This document shows positions 45,673-57,100 of a stretch of DNA of 64,000 nucleotides, piece by piece. The position numbers were made by a program, and so were the translations under genes. The number at the start of each line of letters is the position of its first letter. Positions within the stretch are counted from its first letter, which is position 1. The DNA is taken from the NCBI GenBank assembly GCA_932521025.1, contig OW051468.1, positions 2,108,064 to 2,172,063 of the forward strand, read 5' to 3'. This stretch comes from Oscheius onirici (lineage: Eukaryota > Nematoda > Chromadorea > Rhabditida > Rhabditidae). Below the pieces are notes generated by a model that worked only from the letters and a program-made list of their open reading frames with translations, had not been told where the DNA came from and did not search any database.

Positions 45673-47195
45673 TACGGAGAGCTGCTGAGCAGCAAGAAGG
45701 TTCTAATCGTTGGAGCCGGAGAAATCGGTTGCGAGCTGCTGAAGAACCTTGTCCTCACCGGCTACAAAGAGATAGATGTGGTTAGTTTTTTTGCTAGTTT
45801 TTCTTGGAAAAGAGCAAAATTTTAGGTTGACCTCGACACGATCGCAGTTCATCTTCCGTCGGGAACACGTCAAAAAATTCAAAGCCGAAGTTGCGGCCGA
45901 CGCTGTCAGGGGACTCAGGAAGGGCACACAAATCACCGCCCATCATGACAGCATCTTCAAGTAAACTACTTTTTACCTAACATTATGTTTCACTATTTTA
46001 GCGAAAAATTCAACTTCGAATTCTTCGACAAGATTCATCTGGTCTTCTGCACAGTACAGCAAGAACACATGTTTTTTCACGTAAAGAGTTGGTGTACACT
46101 TTCGCAAACACTGTACGAAGGATATGCATCTGGCTCTATTTATGAAGTATGTTGTTTTCATCTTTTTCTAGTTCGTTTGTCGTATTTAGACGGTATATTA
46201 TTTTTCAGGTGCGACTAACTGTGCGCCGCCTGCGCCAACATCCGCGCCTCGCTCTTCGGGATCCATATGAAGACGGCCTCTCAAATTAAGTGTTAGTTAT
46301 CTTATTTATCGCATAAAAAGGGAACTTTTCAGCTATAGTCGACAACCCGATCCCAACAACGTTTGCAACTAAAAGGCTTGTGGCCGAGGTCATGACTCAG
46401 GAGGCCTCCAAGTGTATCAAGTCCGTCGAACTTGTAGAAAACCACGTTATCTACAGTCCCCATGGAGTTCTGAAGAGCTACTTTAACTTTGTCGAGCCTG
46501 ATGTCCAGGAGAATGGACGCGTCATTATCGACTCCGAGACTGACGAGAAAGAGGCCGAAGGTACTTTTTTCTCATGTTTCCGACGAGAAAATGAAAGGAG
46601 ACGACTTCAAGGTAATTTTTTATTTTTTTAGGAAATAGAACGAAATAAGTGGTAAACAAATCTTAGACTCTTCCAACATGGTTAAAAATGTGTAGACTTG
46701 GGAAAATTGTTTGTTCTGGAAAGTTAGGCCACACTTCCAGATGTTTAACCGATTTGAAATCCCACCGAAAAACTGAACTTGTACTAGAAGCGCAGTTTTT
46801 GCCCAAAAGAAACATTTCCAAAACCTTGGCGTCGTTTTCGGATGATCTGTGACCTTGTTTTATTTTCTTTTATCCCATTTGAGCGATTGTAACCGATCAG
46901 ATGTTTAACCGATTTCAAATCTTACCGAGGCGCAAAACTCCCAAAAGTATGGGACTAAACCTGTACTTGAAACAGTTCTTGCCAAAAAGATGCATTTCCA
47001 AAGCGGTCGTCAATTGTCACAGTGTGGAAGCATATTCCATTTTTCTTCTAACTTTTCGAAGTCGCCACAAAATTACTCTTTCCCAGGTCGTCCACCGAGA
47101 AGAAGGAAGTAGAGGAGCATAAAGACCGCAAATGTGCCCCAGATGACGGTCTCATCGAACCCGAGACCGAGCGTCCTCGTTCTGAAGAAGCCTAA
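45673..47195 (+). pseudogene. uba-2 pseudogene from a partial segmental duplication
   Basis: Aligns with intact uba-2 starting at 48067, introns included (for example GTTAGTTTTTTTGCTAGTTTTTCTT after exon 1 and the last intron at 46660-47085). Damage: the ATG and first codons are missing; the nucleotide-binding loop GAGGIG is changed to GAGEIG; exon 2 lacks about 20 bp after GACACGATCG, breaking frame; most of exons 3-5 and the catalytic Cys region are deleted; exons 6-8 are diverged; the last exon lacks 5 bp and meets an early stop. Retained introns show it is a DNA-level duplicate, not a retrocopy. Not expected to make a working enzyme. Confidence 0.93.
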
Positions 47196-47325
47196 ATTCT
47201 TTTTCATGTTTCCCCTCTCTCCGATCTCCTTTCTTGTCCATTATGGGAATGAATTTCCGGTTTATGTTCTTGTTTTTGGCAAAAAAAAACTGGCAGTATG
47301 GACTGTTTTATACACTTTTTCGGCT

Positions 47326-47561
47326 TGAATTTAAAAATGTTCAACATTAGGATGAAAGACCTGAGCAGCATGGAAATTGACGCGGACGACGATTTGACGG
47401 ACGTTGTGGGCTGCCTGCTGTCGATTTTGGCGGCAACACATCGATAGGAAATTGAGAAAATTGTCAACAGTTTGCCGGAAGAAAGTGGAGATTTCGCAGT
47501 GGAGGAGAACAATCTGGAGCGATATTGCAAACTGCTCAAATTGTACCAGGAACAGCCGAAT
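47326..47561 (+). pseudogene. Truncated copy of tbcd exon 1, part of the same duplication
   Basis: Matches 51130-51370 (MFNIRMKDLSSMEIDADDD block) at high identity, with TAG replacing a Gln codon at 47445-47447. Similarity stops abruptly at 47561 inside the exon (after CAGCCGAAT), marking the right breakpoint. Confidence 0.93.
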
Positions 47562-48051
47562 CAGCGCGAAAATCGGACATTTTTTTTACCATAGCCCCGT
47601 GAATCGTCCAGAATTGGCCGTTTTGTAAAAAGGATTCCGGCATTCTCCGTCAGACAATGCACAGCTGAGGAAATTAGCTCGACAATCCGAGAAAAACTTT
47701 GGAATTTAGTACGTCAGAATGGCAGTGGTACTACGAGCTGTATTTATGAAACCCATACCTTCGGTGACAACATGTTGACATGTCTATGGAGTTCGGACTA
47801 TTTCGTTTTCGAAACCACAGTTCTAACAATAAGGATAAAATTTTATTTCCAAAAACCGCGTCTCTGTTTCTATTTATATGCACTTTATTTTTTGCCCACT
47901 TACAAATTTTGCACGTTGTTTAGCGAATTCCATGAGTCCAATGCTTTTCGAGAAGTCTTGCTCGAATTATTGCTTATTCGTATGCTCTTTTTATAATTTA
48001 TCCTTTGTACTTTCTCTCAAACGCTTCATAATCGTTGACGTTTTCAGCAGC
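47562..48051. other. Spacer between the duplicated block and intact uba-2
   Basis: AT-rich, no conserved coding sequence; contains the uba-2 promoter or leader. TTTTCAG (48041-48047) just before the ATG could be a trans-splice acceptor. Confidence 0.5.
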
Positions 48052-51012
48052 ATGTGGACAAACAAATACGGAGATCTGATGAGCAGCAAGAAGATTCTAG
48101 TCGTCGGAGCTGGAGGAATCGGATGCGAGCTGCTGAAGAACCTCGTCCTCACCGGCTACAAAAATATCCATGTAGTTAGTTTTTTTGCTAGTTTTTCTTG
48201 AAATGACAGGCAAAAATTTAGATTGACCTCGACACAATCGACGTCAGTAATCTCAATAGGCAGTTCCTCTTCCGCCGGGAACACGTAGGAAAATCCAAGG
48301 CCGAAGTCGCTACGGCAGCTGTCCGTGGACTCAGGAAGGACACAAACATCACCTTCGATCATAGCAGCATCTTCGAGTAAGCTATTTTTTATCTGAAAAC
48401 CATATGTTTCTCAATTTAAGCAGCAAATTCGGTCTGAGCTTCTTCCTCGACTTTGATCTGGTCATGAACGCTCTGGATAACAAGCAGGCCCGGACCCATG
48501 TGAACAGAATGTGTCTGGCAGCCAAGAAACCTCTCATAGAGAGTGGCTCGGCTGGATATCTTGGACAGGTAGGGATTTTCCTCGAATTATTTAAATAATG
48601 GCCTTAATTATGGTGTCGAACCAATATGGAACGTATAACGATGCGCGTTGCCAAAAGGTTTCTCTATCCTAATCATTGGTCTAAACAAAACGAAACGCTT
48701 AGAAACTTTGTCAAGAGTCTCTAATGAATGTCTCCGGCCTCAAATGAACGCATTACCACTAGGCCATGATGCAATTTCGTAATTGCTTCCAATATTCTCC
48801 CTGGATCATGATTAGCGAATGCTGAATATAACAATTTGAGTGTAATCAAGCCAGGCACACAATTTCTTCTATACTTTTTTGATGGCAAAAAACATTAGCG
48901 CGGAACCGAGCCCGGGTCGTTCAGACGGTAATATCATTGCGCTCCGGCTCAAAAATCGTAACACAGAATACTCACATTTTATGCTGAAAATAAGCTCATT
49001 TTCCAGGTTACGACGATCGTTCGCGGCGAGAGCGAATGCTACGAGTGTGTTCCGAAGCCAAATCAGCAGAAGACCTTCCCCGGATGTACGATCCGCAACA
49101 CTCCGTCGGAGCACATCCACTGTACCGTCTGGTCGAAGCATCTCTTCAACCAGCTCTTTGGTGAGATTGACATTGACGACGACGTCAGTCCGGACATGAA
49201 CGACGAGGAAAACAAGTCAGAGGACGAGGAGAAGGAAAATGGAGCTGCTGAGGACTCGAAAATGGATGAGACGGAGCTTCAGCCCGAAAATACAAGAACC
49301 TGGGCTGAGAGCGTTAACTACGCTCCGGATCTTCTCTTCAAGAAGCTCTTCCATGACGATATTGAGTACCTGCTGAAGATGGACAAACTCTGGAAGGAGA
49401 GGAAGCGCCCGACGCCCGTTACCCTGGCCGATCTGGACGAGATGGGCTGCTCGTCGCAGCAGAGCAACAACGACGTCACTACAGATGTTAAACAGGTAAA
49501 TTTTGGTAACTTGATCTAAAGTGGCGTATATGGGTAGAAAAGAGAGAAAGAATTTTGAAAAGTTTTAGTGACGGCAAACTTTTCGTCAGTTAACAATTCA
49601 AAAATTGCAGATCTGGAGCGCCGCTCAGTGTGGAAAGGTCTTCGTTGACAGCGTCCATGCTCTTAGTGAGCGGAAGGCCAAGCTTTCAGAAGGTTCCATT
49701 CTGGCCTGGGACAAGGACGATGACGAGGCCATGAGATTCGTCGCAGCCTGTGCCAACATCCGCGCCATGATCTTCGGCATTCAGATGAAGACAGCCTTCG
49801 AAATCAAGTGTAAGTTATCTTACTTTTTCGTATAAACAGAACTTTTCAGCCATGGCCGGCAACATCATCCCAGCGATCGCCACGACAAATGCCATTGTGG
49901 CCGGAATGATGGTCATCGAGGCTCTAAAAATCGTCGACGACAGAATGGCCGAGCTCAAGAACGTCTTCATCTGTCGACAGCCGAATCCGCGGGGAAAGGT
50001 GGGTGCTTTTTTAACCTAAAAATAGAAATACGCTCAATTTTACCACATAAAAGTTTATAATAAACACCTAACAAATTTCAGATTCTGTTCGACGAGGAAC
50101 TGCGCAAGCCGAATCCTGACTGTTTCACCTGCTCGGACAAGCACGAATGTCTGATTCGGCTGAATGTGAACGAAATGACGCTGAAGAGTCTGAAGGACAA
50201 AGTTCTGAAGAGCGCATTGAACTTTGTCGAGCCTGATGTTCAGGAGAATGGACGCGTCATTATCGACTCCGAGGCTGACGATGAAGAGGCCGAAGGTACT
50301 TTTTTCTCATATTTTAATTCAAGAAACATTTTAGCCCTCCAAACGAAGCGCCTGGCGGAGATGAAGATTGGCGACGGAGCTGCGCTTCTCTGCGAAGACT
50401 TTGCCACCGATCTCAAGGTTACAATCTACATCCAGTCCGTCGAGAAGATGAAAGGAGACGATTTTGAGGTAACTTTTTGGTTTTTTTTTTCAAAATATGT
50501 GGTAAGCAAATCTCGCCTTCGAGCTAGGGTTAAGAATGTGTAGACTTGGGAAAATTGTTTGTTCTGGAAAGTTAGGCCACACTTCCAGATGTTTAACCGA
50601 TTTGAAATCCCACCGAAAAACTGAACTTGTACTAGAAGCGCAGTTTTTGCCCAAAAGAAACATTTCCAAAACCTTGGCGTCGTTTTCGGATGATCTGTGA
50701 CCTTGTTTTATTTTCTTTTATCCTATTTGAGCGATTGTAACCCCGAAAACTCCCAAAAGTATGGGATTAAACCTGTACTTGAAACAGTTCTTGCCAAAAA
50801 GATGCATTTCCAAAGCGGTCGTCAATTGTCACAGTGTGGAAGCATATTCCATTTTTCTTCTAACTTTTCGAAGTCGCCACAAAATTACTCTTTTCCAGGT
50901 CGTCCAAACGCACGAGAAGAAGGAAGTAGAGGAGCATAAAGACCGCAAGCGTGCCCCAGATGACGGTCTCATCGAGCCCGAGGCCAAGCGTCCTCGTTCT
51001 GAAGAAGCCTAA
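48052..51012 (+). CDS. uba-2: SUMO-activating enzyme subunit 2 (E1 catalytic subunit)
   Basis: Exons 48052-48174, 48222-48376, 48421-48568, 49007-49495, 49611-49809, 49850-49998, 50082-50295, 50335-50468, 50899-51012; 574 aa (C. elegans UBA-2 is similar in length). ATP-binding loop VVGAGGIG (17-24), [32 protein letters not shown], adenylation-domain zinc ligands CYEC (153-156) paired with CFTC (435-438), and catalytic Cys at about 169 in [16 protein letters not shown]. The ubiquitin-fold domain holds [17 protein letters not shown] and the C-terminus is a basic KRPRSEEA tail. With its AOS1 partner it adenylates SUMO and carries it as a thioester before passing it to UBC9, mainly in the nucleus. 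An acidic loop after 207 is nematode-like. tbcd follows 131 bp downstream. Confidence 0.97.
48885..48956 (-). repeat. tRNA-like SINE copy in uba-2 intron 3
   Basis: On minus: CTGAACGACCCGGGCTCGGTTCC (box B-like) and ending CGCTAATGTTTTTTGC; shares GACGACCCGGGTTCGATTCC layout and the TTTTTGC end with 32278-32358. Confidence 0.5.
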
Positions 51013-51143
51013 ACTCTTTTTCGTATCTCTCCGATCTCTTTTCTTACCATTATGGGAATGAATTTCCGGTTTATGTTCTTTTTGTTTTATAAAGAACTTG
51101 CAGTATGGACTGTTTTATACTCTTTTTCGGCTTGAATTTAGAA
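51013..51143 (+). promoter_or_regulatory. Short intercistronic region uba-2 to tbcd (possible operon)
   Basis: 131 bp, T-rich, with GAATTTAG just before the tbcd ATG as a possible trans-splice acceptor. The same interval is kept in the duplicate copy (47196-47335). Confidence 0.55.
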
Positions 51144-54100
51144 ATGTTCAACATTAGGATGAAAGACCTGAGCAGCATGGAAATTGACGCGGACGACGAT
51201 TTGACGGACGTTGTGGGCTGCCTGCCGCCGATTTTGGCGGCAACACATCGACAGGAAATTGAGAAAATTGTCAACAGTTTGCCGGAAGAAAATGGAGATT
51301 TCGCAGTGGAGGAGAACAATCTGGAGCGATATTGCAAACTGCTAAAATTGTACCAGGAACAGCCGAATCTGCTGGATGGATATATTCCGGAGTTGGTGGA
51401 GAAGCTGCTCAAATGTGTCGAGTTGCCGAGAGCTGGTGGGTTTCTTTATTTTTTCAAGTTTTCGCGGCTCCCTTTTGTACCATTTTCTCAAAAAATTACT
51501 TTATTTATATCCTAAGAACACTCATTCTCCAGATTCCGCTTCAAAAAATCTCAACCCGCTCTGCCATGCCGCCCTAGAATATCTCGAACACTTGACGACG
51601 GTCCGCGGAGCCAAGGTCATCAGTCGTCTTCTTCCACACGAGGTTTTAATTTTTATATTCTCGAAAACCTTAAAAACTAGGTTTCCTACCTGGACCGCCT
51701 TCTGCTGACGCTAGAGAATCTCTCTCCCGTCCTCGAAGACGGTCTCCGTTCCCGCAGAATGCTCCTCCTTTGGCTCTGGATCGTCTGCAAAAATCCTTTT
51801 GATATGCGCCGTTTTGACAAAAAAGACTCGCCCGGATCGACCCTAAAGCGGATTTTTCAAGCCGTCGAGCCGTATCTTTCGGGAATGCTGAGCAAATGTC
51901 ATGTAGGATTTTTGTCGGTAAAAAATGAACCTATATTTGCAGTATGTAGGGGCTCTCGTACTCTCACAGTGCATAGCCAGAACGGACGGTCTTTTGATGC
52001 TGGACAAGACGGTAAAGACGTGTATTAGCCGGCTAAGCTCCGAGACGGATTCTCTCGGAGGTCTGATCCTGCTGACGGCTCTGCTGAAACATGTAAGTTT
52101 TGAACTTTCTTGGTCACCATCCGAAGGTGCAGGGAAACTCTAACCGTCGCTCTTTTATTTTGCTCAAAAAAACCTAGGTCAGAAATGTTTGGCAGCATGC
52201 TTGTCAAATGTTCCTTTTGAGCTTGCAATGTTTTTGGTTATCTTTTTGCTTGTCGTATCTCGTCTGTCAAGAGTTCTTTTCTTTAAAAAAGTACACTAAT
52301 TTTCAAAAAGGTAATCCTGGGACAAGTTTGCCATGTAGTGAACACATTTCTCTCTATTAACTTCTATTGATAGGCTCGTCTTGTCGAAATAGTACATCTT
52401 TCATCCCCGAATATAAATTGAAGAAACGCCTCCCTACTTTTTGCGTAAACAGCGATTTGGTTTATCCAGGCGCCTTCGTAGATACGCCGGTACTGCTTTC
52501 CACAAGATGGCCTCTGATGCCAAATTTTGTCTAAAAACATTCAAAAGACGCCACTCTTTCAAGAGATTGGCATTCAATCTAGAAAATCACATCAATTTTT
52601 ACTCAAAACGACAAGTCCTGACAGCTCTTTGTTTGCTCTGCTAGATACTCTAGCAGGATTACTGTAACTTACGGCTTGATTTACAGCCTGGCTATTTGAA
52701 TCTGACCTCGCGCCGCGCGACCTCTCGTCTCTAATTTCTCACCCTATTTGACGTAAACAATCCGCCTTATTGAAGCATCCCTATAACTCCTCCTCCTTCT
52801 TACAATGCATCCATTTCCAGGTCGATCGTCAACGAATAGAGCCCTATGTCGACGAACTTGTGGCGGCAATCACGCCCTTCTTTCCGCTGAAATCAACAAA
52901 CGCTCTGGTCCGTAAATTTTTCGTCAAATCCGTTCAGAGGATAGCCTTGGCTCTGCTGAAGCCCCGACTGGCTGCCTGGAGATATAGGTTCGTAAACATT
53001 GGCTAATTTTTGTTCTAAAAAAACGATTAAGGAGAGGAAAACGGAGTCTGGAAGAGAGTTTGGCCACAATTGGCTCCAATGGAAATGGACTGAATGGAGC
53101 AGCTAGCGGTCTCCTCCAGGAAGAGGAAGAAAATTGCGACGTTTCGGAGCATGTAGAATGGGTACTGAGCTGTCTTCTCGAAGTTATACAGGACGACGAT
53201 ACGGCTGTCAGATGGTCCGCGGCGAAAGGACTCGGAAGAATATGCTCGAGGCTACCGCAGGAACTCGCTTCGCAAGGTAGTTTGTTGTCTTCTCGTTGGA
53301 AATAGGAAAGTTTTGTTTTATCACAAAAGTAAATTTGCTCTCCCGAATCAACGGCAGGCAATTAAGCTGGGAGTAAAAGCTCCTACATCTTGCGTTGCGT
53401 TACGCTGTCCCTCGACGATGTACCATTGCGGGGGCTTCCTGAGGGGCCAGGTCGCGGGCGCGAACGTTCCAAAGCTGCCCAATCTTTTCTAGGAACGCCT
53501 TTACTTCGTAGCACTGCTACTACCAATGTACCGACCAGTGATGTGCGGAATCGCCAAAAAAAGTTCCGCGTTCCGCGCGGAAGAACCGTGGTTTCCGCGG
53601 AAAACCATAAAAATTTGGTATTTTACGTTTGTACTGGTTTTTTCTCTCCAAACAACAACTCTTAGAGCTGGTCCCATAAAATTTGGACAAGGACAAGACC
53701 AAAAACAATTATTTATCTGGATATGTGTTGTTTGCCTAACTTTTTAGGGTTTTGACTTATCGACTTGAAAATAACGCTTTGGGGAAAGGTTTTACGCTGA
53801 ATCCGATATAATAGGTCCCGAAACCTGAAAATGCTTCTGGCGCGGGCTGCGCGCAACTTTCAAAGCGTTCTGCGCTAGTGGGAGGCAAAGTCAAATCCAC
53901 CCCGCGCTTCGCGTGGGGTATGATTAGAAACTAAACCACACACAAAACCGAACAACAACGAGCAGAGTCAAAGTATAGGGAAAGAACCACGAAGAAAGTG
54001 AAAAGAAATGAGACAATAAAGTGCAAAAGAATAAAAAATGAGAGGAAACACATTCGAGTTTGTAGTCATAATTTTCGCGGAAATCAGAAAAAAATCCGCG

Positions 54101-57100
54101 GAACTTCCGCGAGTCTAAAAATTTTCTTCCGCGTTTTCAATTTTAAGTTCCGCGGTTCCGCGGAAGGTGTTTTTCGCGGAACTTCCGCATTCCGCACATC
54201 TCTGGTACTGACCTCAGAGAGGTTATCACAAAAAAGATACAAATTACAAGTTCAAAAGTTTAGAAATTTTAAGTTTTGGAGCAATAACAGATGGTACTTC
54301 AGTTGGGCTTGAGAGGAACAGGGACTGTGAGACGGGGATAAGCAAGAGTATAGAACCAGTATTGATACAAAGGAACAGTTATAGCAGATGTACACAGAAA
54401 GGGGCAAGCACATTTAGATCAAGGCTCAGAACGATAGACTATCGGATAGGGTGAGAATCAGTGATGTGCGGAAATTTTTTTCCGCGCGAATTTCCGCGGG
54501 AATATTGCGGAAAAAAATTCAGCGGAAACGCGGAAATAAAAGATGAGATATTACCGAGTTCCGCGGAACGCGGAAATTTTTTTTGGACCCTCGAAATTTC
54601 CGCGGAAATAATCGACTACATTATTGCTAGTTTTCGAGTTTACCGCTTGTATTTTTAACGACAAGAGGACTCTAACATCGAAAATTACCAATCTCTCTAT
54701 TACTGGTGGACTCTGTTTATGTTTGTTTATTCGTCCGGGACCTCAAATGACAAGTCAGAAATTGTCAGGTTTAGATTGTCCCTTTTGAACCTGGAGTGGA
54801 ATCGAGGTAATTAGATTTGTCAAAAGATGAGGCGATTTGGATCTATCTATCTAAACTATCTGAAGCGCCATGGTGTCTGTGGTGGACTCTGTTTGGATGT
54901 TTGTTTGTCCGGGACTTCAAATGGTCGCGACAAGTCAGAAATAGTCAAGATAAGATAATTAGTTTTGAACTTGGAGTGAGAATGAGGTAGTCATGAGAAG
55001 TTAGGTTTTATCAAAAGATTAGTCGATTTGGATGGGAATCTACAACTTAGACACGGAAACAGCCGTCGTTAGACGGCTGGTGGGTATTTAAAGCTTGAAC
55101 AGAATTTATTTCGTACTTCTGATACTAAACTTCTTTTTGAAAAGAATGGAAATTTGGTTTGGAAAAATATAGGTTATCAAAAATGACTCTTGTTTGAGCC
55201 AGCACGACTAGGCTCAGCTACATTTGTCTTTTTGCTAGTGTTTCACATGCTTAGAGACATACTTTGATAGGTCTAGTACACGCTAAGTTCAATAGAAAAG
55301 CTAGAAAGGCGAAAAAATCACTCGAAACCTCCAAACCAGTATTTTTGATATAACGCGGAAATCGAAACTGGAAAATGTCGTGTTCCGCGGAAAAACTTTG
55401 AGCTCAAGGATTTCCGCGGAAAATTTTTTTGGTCATTTCCGCACATCACTGGTGAGAGTACAAATAAATGCGAAGATTACAGTATACTGGGGGAAGTAGA
55501 TGAGACTGGTACAGGTTCGAAAAATCCAGAGGTTGTGACAAGAAAATTAGGATAGCCAACGGCAGAAAAAAAATCAGAGACTGCAACGGACTGGAACAGT
55601 AAGAGTACCATTAACATCAACATTTCAGTCGTTGACGCCATCGTCGAGAACAACTTCCATCGGCTCGTCGGTCACTGTTCCTGGCACGGAGGCTGCATGT
55701 CCCTGGCCGAGCTCTCAAGAAGAGGATTTCTCCTTCCCGCCACTCTTCCCAAGGTGCTTTTTCTCCACTTTGCAATAAATTTTAAACAAAAATCCAGGTT
55801 TTCGACATTGTGCAGGAGGCTCTCTTCTACGAGGAGCCAATGGGCCGTCAGACTCTTGGAGCCAATGTTCGTGACGCAGCGTGCTACATTTTGTGGGCCT
55901 TCGCCCGTGCTTATGAGCCGGAAGATCTCAGACCGTATGTGGATAAAATCGCCACAAGTTTGGTTAGTTTACTCTTGAGACCGAAAATGGACTTTTTTCA
56001 GATGTGTGTGACTCTTTTCGACAGAGAAGTTCGACTGCGGCGAGCAGCCAGTGCAGCTTTTCAGGAAAACGTCGGCCGGCAGTCTAATTTTCCGGATGGA
56101 ATAGCTCTTCTAACTATTGGTCTGTTTATTTTACTTTTTTTTAATCAGAAAACGACTCAAAATGATCCATTGGCATCTAGAATTCTCTGTGCTGTGTATA
56201 AAAAAACTGATTGTCTGCAAAAAAGCCCAATTCCGTAAAATGATGTTTATTTGTAGACGAGACTGATAAGGGAACGTTGTCACTGCCGCGGCAGACATCG
56301 CTGTCCCATTTCCCCCTTACTTTGCGTGAAAAACAGCTGCTCCCACGTTCAAAATACTTAAACTTCCATTTTCTCAAATGAAAATGACCGCGATTAACTC
56401 ATTACGTTTCAGCCGACTACTTTGCTGTTGGAAATCGCGAGCGCTGCTACACCCAGATTGCCATTGAAGTCTCCAAATTTGCTAAGTATTCGTTTTCGCT
56501 GATTGATCATCTCGTCGAGAGAAAAGTTGGTTTTTTTACACAATAAGGGTAATCCATGCTTTCTTTTTGAACGCTAAAAGAACAAATATCGAAAACATTG
56601 GCCCGGAGTCGACGTTCTGGCACAAAACGATCGTGTTGCCACTGCGGCATTGTAAAAAAAACTTAAAAAAGACACGCAAATAGACGTTGCTCGTGCTTAA
56701 ATAGATTTTAACCAAAAACTCTCGTTTGTAAACATTTTCTTCTTTCAGGCAGTTCACTGGGATGCATCAGTTCGACAGCAGACGGCCAGAGCTCTTTATA
56801 AGCTGTCAGCTCTTCATTCGAACTATCTGGCCACGAAGGTTGATCAACTTTTGCAGGGAGCGGCTTCAGACAATCTGGTACGTTTCTTGCTATAATTAAA
56901 TTTACTTCTCATTTTCTTATTTTGAAAAAAAAAATACATTCAGATTCGCCAAAATGGCTGCATAATTGCTCTGGCCCATACGATCAAAGGTCTCCAGGAT
57001 GCCGGCCACCCTGTTCCAGAAGCCCAACTAGCTGCAGCAGCCGCAATTCCCGGTCGTCTCGGAGCCGATTTCAACAATCTCCGAACGGGAGAGCTGACGC

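Noticed and set aside
45673..47195. A second working SUMO E1 gene
   Set aside because: Missing start, deleted catalytic region and frameshifts rule out a functional enzyme.
53390..54658. Frames across the hAT-like elements in tbcd intron 6
   Set aside because: They follow palindromic TTCCGCGGAA text; no transposase motif.
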